DNA from: Algoriphagus limi
GTDB lineage: Bacteria > Bacteroidota > Bacteroidia > Cytophagales > Cyclobacteriaceae
Assembly (NCBI RefSeq): GCF_024919275.1
Contig: NZ_JANWGH010000004.1
Span: forward strand, 25,517-89,516
Direction of reading: 5' to 3'
DNA length: 64,000 bases
Shown here: one piece after another, positions 35,743-45,947 of the stretch
How the letters are laid out: every line of letters begins with the position of its first letter
Position numbering within the stretch: the stretch's first letter is position 1
Translations under genes and position numbers: made by a program
Notes under the pieces: generated by a model
What the model saw: the letters and a program-made list of their open reading frames with translations, nothing else
Told to the model about the DNA's origin: nothing
Databases searched by the model: none

Positions 35743-36177
35743 TTAAAAATCATCGTTGATTTCCAGCCAATAGCCATCGGGATCCTGGATGTAAATTTGT
35801 CGCACTCCGTCTGGTCTAGTAGTGATTTTTCCTTTTTCCCCTGGCCAATCTTCAAATGGATAATTGGTTGATCTAAGCCGGGCTACAAAACCATCCATAT
35901 CTGCAATGCTGAAGCAAAGGTGGTTGGTTTTGGAGATTTCTTGTGGTATCTCAGTCGCTTCGATAAGATGAAGCGCAGCACCTCCTCCTATATCATACCA
36001 AGCATGCAATCCATCTTTGAATGGCTCTTCGATTTCCGTCAGATTCAAGATTTTTTGATAGAAGTCCATACTTTTCTCAAGATTAGAAACATGGACTGCT
36101 ATATGGTTGACTTTTATTTGGGCTGTTAAGGTTTGAGTTACCATAAGGATGCAAACTGTGAAAATGAAGTGTTTCAT
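35743..36177 (-). CDS. VOC (glyoxalase/bleomycin resistance) family protein, exported
   Basis: 144 residues from ATG 36177, giving a signal peptide (MKHFIFTVCILMVTQTLTAQ). VNHIAVHVSNLEKSMDFYQ and AWYDIGGGAALHLIE, then HLCFSIADMDGFVARL and IYIQDPDGYWLEIND form the two beta-alpha-beta-beta-beta halves of a VOC domain, with H, H and E candidate metal ligands. A signal peptide on a glyoxalase-like protein is common in Bacteroidota but the substrate is unknown. The longer frame to 36246 was rejected. Confidence 0.85.
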   Translation of the reverse strand: MKHFIFTVCILMVTQTLTAQIKVNHIAVHVSNLEKSMDFYQKILNLTEIEEPFKDGLHAWYDIGGGAALHLIEATEIPQEISKTNHLCFSIADMDGFVARLRSTNYPFEDWPGEKGKITTRPDGVRQIYIQDPDGYWLEINDDF

Positions 36178-36244
36178 GTGATTATGCTCGATTTTTAAAC
36201 AAAGAAGGTACAGCTTTTTGCCAAAAATCTCCTCGGAATAAAAC

Positions 36245-36274
36245 AAAAAAGCTGACCCTGTTAGGAGTCAGCTT
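36245..36274 (-). terminator. Terminator of the S41 peptidase gene
   Basis: On the - strand: AAGCTGAC / GTCAGCTT stem, then six T. About 20 bases after the stop codon. Confidence 0.82.
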
Positions 36275-36293
36275 TCAAGTGAAGTAGTATTTA

Positions 36294-37952
36294 TTATTCT
36301 TCTTCTTCGATCATCCTGCTGAGGTCAGCAGCCATCGCGATTCGGTCTGCTTCATCAAAAAGCTTTATGGCTTGTTGGTAAACCTCATTGATGTCATTTA
36401 TTACCATGTAGAAGGCATCATCATCGTACAATTGTCTGCCTAAATGAGCTTTAATCAAAACCTTCAAATAGTCTTTGGACTGATTGAAATCCTCTTGGTC
36501 AAATTTTACTTTATTTTTCTCTCCGATAGCAACCAAATCTCGTAACATTGCATCGCTTACTTCATAGCTTTTATAATATTCCTCAAGGCTCATATCAGTA
36601 AAGTCATCCTTGTGTTTGTTGCTGAAGTCCAAGATGAATTCTCTGGAAGAATCTGAGTTGAATAATCGAGTCACATAAGCTGAGCTGTAAGTGGTATCCA
36701 AAGGAACAAAGTAGTCTGGCATGATTCCTCCGCCACCATATACGATTCGGCCTTTCTTAGTCTCGTATTTTAGGCTATCGTTGAATTTGATGCTATCCGC
36801 TGAGAAAAACTCTCCATGCTCATATCGCTCAATCCAATCCCGCTCGTAGGCTTCATAATTGGAATCGTAAGGTTTTTGGATAGATCGTCCAGACGGTGTG
36901 AAATAGCGAGCGATAGTCAAACGGAGTTCAGCCCCATCAGAAAGATCAATTGGCATTTGGACCAATCCTTTTCCAAACGTACGGCGACCTACGATTAAGC
37001 CTCGGTCATTATCCTGAATGGCTCCCGCCAAGATTTCAGATGCAGAGGCAGAACCCTCATTTACCAATACGATCACTGAACCATCTTCGAATAGTCCCGG
37101 ACGGAAAGCATAAGCCTTTTGACTATACTGTTGAACTTTTCCTTCTTGAGAAACAATCAAATCACGATCACCCAAGATTTCATCTGCAATGTTGATAGCA
37201 GCGCCCATATAACCGCCAGGGTTGCCCTGAAGGTCAATCACAAGCTTTTTCATTCCCTGATTCTTCAAATCAGTGACAGCCTCTTGGAATTCATTATAGG
37301 TTGTCGCCGCAAATCGCGTGATTTTCACATAACCGATCTCATCATTGATCATGTATGAAGCATTGATACTGTATTGAGGAATCTTATCCCGGGTAATTTC
37401 ATACGTGATCAATTCGGGCTGATTTTTCCGCTTGATGTCGACAATCACTTTGGAGCCTTTTGGTCCACGAAGAAGATCGAATACATCCCGGTTGGTAATT
37501 CCGATTCCGGCAACAGTCTCTCCATCTACGTTTATGATTTGATCTCCTGATTGAATACCCAGAGCTTCAGATGGACCTCCTGTCAAAGGTGCAACGACAT
37601 AAATTGTATCGCGAATGATTCCAAACTCCACTCCAATACCATCAAATTCTCCGTCAAGTTGGGATTGAGCTAAAGAAGCATCCCGAGCAGGAATATAGCT
37701 GGAGTGAGGGTCTAGGTTTTCGAGCATTTTGGTGATCCCATATTCAACCAATTCGGTGGTATTGACACTGTCCACATAATCACGGTTGATGTAGGTCATA
37801 ATCTCCTGCATTTTATACAAAGCTGCTCGGAGATCGTTCTGATTTTTTTCAGGCTCTGCAAAAGTGGCTCCAATCCAAATGCCTGCAGAAATTGCAAGAG
37901 CTAAAAAGATGGGAAGTCGAATTTGAGCTTTGGAATTTTTTGTATTACTCAC
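36294..37952 (-). CDS. S41 family C-terminal processing peptidase
   Basis: 552 residues. N-terminal membrane anchor or signal (LPIFLALAISAGIWIGATFA), a PDZ domain (about 80-180, GVEFGIIRDTIYVV...ALGIQSGDQII), and the S41 protease domain with GNPGGYMG, the nucleophile in NEGSASASEILAGA and the lysine in RRTFGKGLVQMPI. Start codon is GTG at 37952. It should cut C-terminal tails of periplasmic proteins. A second S41 peptidase lies at 60.7 kb. Divergent from the hemerythrin-like operon. Confidence 0.93.
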   Translation of the reverse strand: MSNTKNSKAQIRLPIFLALAISAGIWIGATFAEPEKNQNDLRAALYKMQEIMTYINRDYVDSVNTTELVEYGITKMLENLDPHSSYIPARDASLAQSQLDGEFDGIGVEFGIIRDTIYVVAPLTGGPSEALGIQSGDQIINVDGETVAGIGITNRDVFDLLRGPKGSKVIVDIKRKNQPELITYEITRDKIPQYSINASYMINDEIGYVKITRFAATTYNEFQEAVTDLKNQGMKKLVIDLQGNPGGYMGAAINIADEILGDRDLIVSQEGKVQQYSQKAYAFRPGLFEDGSVIVLVNEGSASASEILAGAIQDNDRGLIVGRRTFGKGLVQMPIDLSDGAELRLTIARYFTPSGRSIQKPYDSNYEAYERDWIERYEHGEFFSADSIKFNDSLKYETKKGRIVYGGGGIMPDYFVPLDTTYSSAYVTRLFNSDSSREFILDFSNKHKDDFTDMSLEEYYKSYEVSDAMLRDLVAIGEKNKVKFDQEDFNQSKDYLKVLIKAHLGRQLYDDDAFYMVINDINEVYQQAIKLFDEADRIAMAADLSRMIEEEE

Positions 37953-38103
37953 AATGATTTGGTTTTAAGGAAATTCAAATAGCCAGACAACTTAGATTAA
38001 AACCTGAAGCTTTCCCAGAAATTTGGGATGGGGCCTAGCTTTCTTTATACGAATGTAACGGATAAAGGTCTGTTTTTGTCTCCTGAATTCTGTTAAAAAT
38101 AAT

Positions 38104-38111
38104 TATTTTTG
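38104..38111 (+). promoter_or_regulatory. -7 element very close to the start of the hemerythrin-like gene
   Basis: TATTTTTG matches TAnnTTTG and ends only 4 bases before the ATG at 38116. No -33 TTG is found at the usual distance (nearest 25 bases away). If used, the mRNA would have almost no leader. Confidence 0.4.
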
Positions 38112-38115
38112 CGCA

Positions 38116-38874
38116 ATGCAGGTTCCCCAAAATTTTAATAAAACCTCCGTGGCTGACTTAGTGTCCCACAATTATGTTTTTGCTTCGGTCCTGCATTACT
38201 TCGGGATCAGTTTTTATCAATACCCTACTGACTCTCTAGAGCAAGTTTGTAAAAAACATCGGGTAAAGCCCAATCAGTTGATTTCAGAACTGGAATCATG
38301 GGCGGCTCGAAAAGAGCCAACACCGGAAGATCTATATCTGAATCCCATTGAAGTTTTGGTGGCCTATCTGAAAAAGAAGCACTATTACTTCGTCCGTCAA
38401 GAGCTACCATTTTTATCCAATTTGATTTCTGGAGTTCAGGCTGAAAAGGGCTTTGAGCAATTGATGGCAGATTTGAAAATCATGTTCCCGCTTTTTGTGG
38501 AGGATTTTATCCATCATATCCATGAAGAGGAAAGCCGTCTTTTCAAGCGAATTGAATTGCTACAGGATATTGAGGATGGCAATTTTGCCTTGCATGATGC
38601 ATTGACAATTCTGGAAAAGGATCCTGTGCGTCTTTTGGCTGAGGAGCATGAAATCCATGATGATGAAATGGAAGGGATCCGGAAATTGACAGATAATTAT
38701 TCCCTTGAAGATTCAGCCCCTTTGACGATGAAGGTACTTTTCCATGAGTTACAGAATTTTGAAAGGGAATTGACCATTCATGCTCAAATCGAAGACGAAT
38801 TGCTGTTTCCAAAAGCAGTTGAGCTTGAAAAAGAAGTACTTCGAATGATCCATCAAAAAATCCGTACCAACTAA
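38116..38874 (+). CDS. Hemerythrin-like di-iron protein (RIC/ScdA-related)
   Basis: 252 residues. Residues 8-60 match the ScdA N-terminal domain by position (SVADLVSHNYVFASVLHYFGISF), but the Cys-Cys of the usual FCCGG is Tyr34-Gln35. The hemerythrin-like region follows with candidate ligands H89, H133-H136, E138/E139, H178, H181, H210, H222, E226 and E228 in four helices. RIC proteins repair iron-sulfur clusters damaged by nitric oxide; loss of the Cys pair leaves the role open. First in an operon with ruvX (overlapping stop/start TAATG), def and a nitrilase. Confidence 0.85.
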   Translation: MQVPQNFNKTSVADLVSHNYVFASVLHYFGISFYQYPTDSLEQVCKKHRVKPNQLISELESWAARKEPTPEDLYLNPIEVLVAYLKKKHYYFVRQELPFLSNLISGVQAEKGFEQLMADLKIMFPLFVEDFIHHIHEEESRLFKRIELLQDIEDGNFALHDALTILEKDPVRLLAEEHEIHDDEMEGIRKLTDNYSLEDSAPLTMKVLFHELQNFERELTIHAQIEDELLFPKAVELEKEVLRMIHQKIRTN

Positions 38875-39287
38875 TGGCTAGAATTTTAGCGATTGACTTG
38901 GGTACTAAAAGGACCGGTCTTGCTGTCACTGACCCCATGCAGATCGTGGCAAATCCGCTTGAAACTATCCCAACGGAAGATTTGTTGGACTTTCTGAAAA
39001 AGTACTTCGAAAAAGAAAATGTGGAGGATGTCGTGCTTGGTCTTCCGAAAAATTTACAAGGAGAATCTACCCAAATGACCGAAAATGTCTATCAGTTGAG
39101 AGAAAAGCTTGCAGGTCTTTTCCCAGCAAAAAAGATTCATTTGGTAGATGAACGATTTACTTCAAAAATGGCCATGCAGTCTATGATTAGCATGGGAAGC
39201 AAGAAAAAAGACAGGCGTGAAAAATCCGGAAATCTGGATAAAATAAGCGCTACCATAATCTTACAATCCTTTCTGACACAACGATGA
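38874..39287 (+). CDS. ruvX: Holliday junction resolvase-like protein RuvX/YqgF
   Basis: 137 residues of RNase H-like fold. ILAIDLGTKRTGLAVTD holds the first catalytic Asp, VVLGLPKNLQGES the middle strand and VDERFTSKMA plus DKISATIILQSFL the remaining acidic residues. The family has roles in 16S rRNA 5' maturation and has been proposed as a Holliday junction resolvase. The start overlaps the previous stop by one base and its own stop overlaps def by four (ATGA). Confidence 0.94.
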   Translation: MARILAIDLGTKRTGLAVTDPMQIVANPLETIPTEDLLDFLKKYFEKENVEDVVLGLPKNLQGESTQMTENVYQLREKLAGLFPAKKIHLVDERFTSKMAMQSMISMGSKKKDRREKSGNLDKISATIILQSFLTQR

Positions 39288-39838
39288 TTTACCCAATCGT
39301 AGCCTACGGCAACCCTATATTAAAAAAAGAAGCTTTGGACATTCCTGAAGGAGAAAATGTTCAGGAATTGATCGATTCCATGTACGCAACCATGGATCGG
39401 GCAAATGGGGTAGGCCTTGCTGCTCCGCAGATCAATCAAGGAATTCGACTTTTTGTAATCGATAGCAGTTTGATGCTTGGTGAAGATGATGAAGAAAAAG
39501 GAATCCGCCGGGCATTTATCAATCCAATTATTCTCGATGAATACGGTGATGACTACGGCTTTGAAGAAGGCTGCTTGAGTATTCCTGATGTTCGGGCTGA
39601 GATTATCCGCCCTGAAAAATTGACCATCGAATATTACGATGAGAACTGGAATCTAAAAGAGGAGGAATTCTCCGGTATGACCGCCCGTGTGATTCAGCAT
39701 GAGTATGATCATTTGGAGGGAATTCTCTTTATTGATTACCTAAACGGGTTGAAAAAACGCTTGATCAAGTCCAAATTGATCGATATCAGTAAAGGCAAAG
39801 TGCCGACTGATTACCGCATGATTTATCCTCTTAAATGA
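39284..39838 (+). CDS. def: Peptide deformylase
   Basis: 184 residues. All three motifs are present: GVGLAAPQ (43-50 region), EGCLSIP with the metal ligand C97, and QHEYDHLEG with H139, E140 and H143. Removes the formyl group from nascent proteins. The length and the GEDDEEKG insertion near residue 66-73 are typical for Bacteroidota enzymes. Overlaps ruvX and the nitrilase gene by 4 bases on each side, so translation is coupled. Confidence 0.96.
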   Translation: MIYPIVAYGNPILKKEALDIPEGENVQELIDSMYATMDRANGVGLAAPQINQGIRLFVIDSSLMLGEDDEEKGIRRAFINPIILDEYGDDYGFEEGCLSIPDVRAEIIRPEKLTIEYYDENWNLKEEEFSGMTARVIQHEYDHLEGILFIDYLNGLKKRLIKSKLIDISKGKVPTDYRMIYPLK

Positions 39839-40635
39839 GTCCCGCTCCAAACCTCCAAATTGCCTTAATACAGACTGATCTATTTTGGAAAGATCGGGTT
39901 GCAAACTTGGCTATGCTGGAGGAGAAAATATGGCAAATTCAGGGTCCGGTTGATTTGATTTTACTTCCGGAAATGTTTCCAACGGGATTTACCATGGAAG
40001 TGAAGGAAGTAGGCGAACCTATGAACCTCCATGTGACGAAGTGGATGCAGCAGATGGCCAAACAAAAAAAATCCGTCGTTGCCGGAAGTGCCATCATTCA
40101 TGAATCCGGCAAATATTATAATCGTCTTCTTTGGGTGAGTCCTTCCGGGAAAGTTGATTTTTATGATAAACGCCATCTTTTCCGGATGGCAGATGAGCAT
40201 CAGTTATTTTCGGCAGGAAATCAATTACCCATTTTTGAGATAAAAGGTTGGAAAATCTGCCCTCAGATTTGCTATGATCTTCGATTCCCTGTTTGGTCTA
40301 GAAATAAAGTCCAGTCAGAGGGGCAATTGGCTTATGATCTGATTTTTTATGTCGCCTCTTGGCCGGCGGCTAGAGTATCTGCTTGGGATGCCTTGCTTCC
40401 TGCCAGAGCAATTGAAAACCTTGCATATTCCATTGGCCTTAATCGAGTGGGTACAGATGGTAACAAGATCCTTTATAATGGGCATTCTGCAGCATATGAT
40501 TTTAAAGGTGAATGCTTGCTAAATTTCGGAGAAGAAGAAAGTATTCAAATTGTAAATCTTGATTTGGAGAAGCTGAAGGAATATCGCAAAAAGTTTCCTG
40601 CATGGAGAGACGGGGATTCTTTTCAGTTGGAATAA
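39835..40635 (+). CDS. Nitrilase-superfamily amidohydrolase (omega-amidase-like)
   Basis: 266 residues. Catalytic triad E46 (LLPEMFPTGF), K112 (YDKRHLF) and C146 (ICPQICYDLRFPVW) is complete. RMADEHQLFSAG and ASWPAARVSAWDALLPARAIEN match bacterial YafV/NIT2-type omega-amidases, which hydrolyse alpha-ketoglutaramate-like 2-oxoacid amides and belong to metabolite repair. The exact substrate is inference. Starts inside the def stop (ATGA overlap) and is last of the four-gene operon. Confidence 0.88.
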   Translation: MSPAPNLQIALIQTDLFWKDRVANLAMLEEKIWQIQGPVDLILLPEMFPTGFTMEVKEVGEPMNLHVTKWMQQMAKQKKSVVAGSAIIHESGKYYNRLLWVSPSGKVDFYDKRHLFRMADEHQLFSAGNQLPIFEIKGWKICPQICYDLRFPVWSRNKVQSEGQLAYDLIFYVASWPAARVSAWDALLPARAIENLAYSIGLNRVGTDGNKILYNGHSAAYDFKGECLLNFGEEESIQIVNLDLEKLKEYRKKFPAWRDGDSFQLE

Positions 40636-40670
40636 AGCCCATTCAATGGGTCTGATTTATGTTTTTGGGA

Positions 40671-40700
40671 TTTGAAACCCGCATAAATTCTGTATTTTAG
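40671..40700 (+). promoter_or_regulatory. Candidate promoter of isocitrate dehydrogenase
   Basis: TTTG at 40671-40674, 18-base spacer, TATTTTAG at 40693-40700 (one mismatch). It implies a leader of over 100 bases to the ATG at 40819. Confidence 0.4.
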
Positions 40701-40740
40701 CCCCGCAAAATTCATCCTGTCTTTCCATTTTTCTTCGTAG

Positions 40741-43050
<2,310 letters not shown>

Positions 43051-43068
43051 TTGAAATTTATAAGGACA

Positions 43069-43101
43069 GAAAAAGCTGCGTTTTTCAACGCAGCTTTTTT
43101 T
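43069..43101. terminator. Terminator between convergent genes
   Basis: AAAAGCTGCG / CGCAGCTTTT stem, loop of 8, T run on both strands. Confidence 0.88.
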
Positions 43102-43972
43102 ATTCTTCATCAAAACTGATTTGATGCTGCCTTAGAAACTCTTTGATGACTTTGACATGAATACATTCTCCCAAATGGATGAATGCATAATCATTGATCT
43201 TTTTACTTTTCCCATGGGCTACAATTTCCTTGTCTTCAATATCAAATCCTAGGTGAAGGTGCTTTGTTCGGCTTTGCATTCCAATTATTCTTCCTTCCGA
43301 ATCAAATAAAGGTCCGCCACTTTGCCCTCTTAATCCAGGAGTACTCATTTCAATCCCGTAGATTTTTCCATTTTGATCACCCAAAAAACGAGTCAGCATT
43401 CCTTCAATTGGGAATCTCGGAGATCGAGCAGCTCCCTGCGAGGTCCATTCCAAAAGATTTTTTTCGGGATTGTATTTAAAGTTTGAAAATTCAGGGAACG
43501 GAAATCCCAATCGACATAGCATAGCTCCTGGCTGTGCAGATTGATCATCTTTCAAGAATTTGGCTCTTCCTTGAAAATGATGTTTGTTGAAACCCTCGAA
43601 TTTGATCAAAGCCAAATCATAATTAGGGTGGAGAACAAAACGGATGTTTTTGATTTCATCGACACAATCCACAAATGTGATTCGCATTTCGCAGGCTTTG
43701 TCTTGAGACAAGTTGAGGGATTTTGCCAAGATATTCTGCTGCTTTCCACTAAGCCCGGGACTTTGATCGAGGAAAGCCCGATAATTTTTGTTGATGGCAT
43801 CAGCCTGCATAATCCATTGGGCGACATGACGGCAGGTTAAAGCCCATCCTTCCTCATTGACAAAAAACAAGGTGGCCGAACCCCGCTGTATGCTTTTCCC
43901 TCCAAAATTCCTGGATATGGAATGGATAGCTCTGGTGTAACCTGCAACTTCTTGAATAGCTTTTACAAACAT
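43100..43972 (-). CDS. Trypsin-like serine protease, cytoplasmic form
   Basis: 290 residues. A chymotrypsin-fold protease with a complete triad: H49 (LTCRHVAQW), D119 (NYDLALIKF) and S218 (GQSGGPLFD). There is no signal peptide, PDZ domain or membrane segment, unlike DegP. The N-terminal 30 residues (MFVKAIQEVAGYTRAIHSIS) are amphipathic. Such stand-alone versions occur in many bacteria, some next to defence genes, but no defence gene is nearby here. Substrate unknown. Convergent with icd; divergent from gapA across 255 bases that hold only the gapA promoter. Confidence 0.82.
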   Translation of the reverse strand: MFVKAIQEVAGYTRAIHSISRNFGGKSIQRGSATLFFVNEEGWALTCRHVAQWIMQADAINKNYRAFLDQSPGLSGKQQNILAKSLNLSQDKACEMRITFVDCVDEIKNIRFVLHPNYDLALIKFEGFNKHHFQGRAKFLKDDQSAQPGAMLCRLGFPFPEFSNFKYNPEKNLLEWTSQGAARSPRFPIEGMLTRFLGDQNGKIYGIEMSTPGLRGQSGGPLFDSEGRIIGMQSRTKHLHLGFDIEDKEIVAHGKSKKINDYAFIHLGECIHVKVIKEFLRQHQISFDEE

Positions 43973-44114
43973 GATTTTAATTGTAGTGGATGGTTTAAAA
44001 TAGCGATTCAGAAGGCAAAAAATCAGTTTTCGGGAAAATTCTTGAAAAAAGTTTTTTTCGAAATCGATTGAAAATTAGCTTCGGCTTGGTTCTGGTTTCT
44101 AGACTGCTTTTTCG

Positions 44115-44146
44115 TTTGGGCTAGCCAAAAAATTGTAATAACTTTA
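44115..44146 (+). promoter_or_regulatory. Promoter of gapA
   Basis: TTTG at 44115-44118, 20-base spacer, TAACTTTA at 44139-44146 (last base differs). The leader would be about 75 bases. Confidence 0.6.
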
Positions 44147-44197
44147 ACCAAATTCTAACATTTTGACCGAATAAGGGACAGAAAAAGAAGTTTTTAG

Positions 44198-45232
<1,035 letters not shown>

Positions 45233-45239
45233 TTTTAAG

Positions 45240-45267
45240 AAGCTCCGGAAACGGAGCTTTTTTATTT
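45240..45267 (+). terminator. Terminator of gapA
   Basis: AAGCTCCG / CGGAGCTT with GAAA loop, then TTTTTATTT. Confidence 0.92.
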
Positions 45268-45316
45268 CCTTAAATTGAAGGAATCAATGACCCTGAAACA
45301 GGGTTAATCATATGTA

Positions 45317-45943
45317 ATGGGTATGTACCTTCCTTTATTCCCTTTGAAGTTGGTTGTTTTCCCGGGAGAGCAACTAAATCTCCATATTTTCGAGCCTCGC
45401 TACCGGCAATTATTGGCTGATGTGGAGGAAGGAAAACTCAGTTTCGGCATTTGTACCTATTTGGATAAGTTGACTGGCTTTGGGACAGAGGTGGTTTTGG
45501 AAAAGGTATATAAGCGCTATCCAGACGGTAGATTGGATATCAAAACAAGGGGAAAGCGGGCTTTCCGAATTCAGACTTTTGATAATCCCGTGAAGGGAAA
45601 ATTATATGCAGGGGGAGAAGTTGAATTTTTTGAAAACTCACCTGTTGTCACTGCGGTGCAAAATCATGAATTTCTTTTTTACCTGAAGGAGTTATTATAC
45701 TTATTCCATTTTTCGGAAGAAATAAATCCAGAACAGACAAGCTCCTTTACCTACGCGCATAAAATCGGGTTGAAAGTGGAGGAGGAACTTGAATTACTAC
45801 AAATTCCGGAAGAAGGGAAACGAATGGAGTATTTGATCAAGCATTTTAAGAGGATCATTCCAGTGATCAAGAATATTGAGCGTGCCAAGGAGATCATCAA
45901 GCTAAATGGTCATTTTAAAAACTTGGATCCCCTAGATTTCTAA
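45317..45943 (+). CDS. LON substrate-binding domain protein (stand-alone)
   Basis: 208 residues. LPLFPLKLVVFPGEQLNLHIFEPRYRQLL is split here as LPLFPLKLVVFPGE and LHIFEPRYRQLL, the typical N-terminal LON domain signature, but there is no AAA or protease domain. COG2802-type proteins of this kind are widespread, with no firmly known role; they may present or bind unfolded substrates. The start may be ATG 45317 or 45323 (MYLPLFP). Convergent with the M1 lipoprotein gene, 4 bases between stops, with no terminator between them. Confidence 0.87.
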   Translation: MGMYLPLFPLKLVVFPGEQLNLHIFEPRYRQLLADVEEGKLSFGICTYLDKLTGFGTEVVLEKVYKRYPDGRLDIKTRGKRAFRIQTFDNPVKGKLYAGGEVEFFENSPVVTAVQNHEFLFYLKELLYLFHFSEEINPEQTSSFTYAHKIGLKVEEELELLQIPEEGKRMEYLIKHFKRIIPVIKNIERAKEIIKLNGHFKNLDPLDF

Positions 45944-45947
45944 CAGC

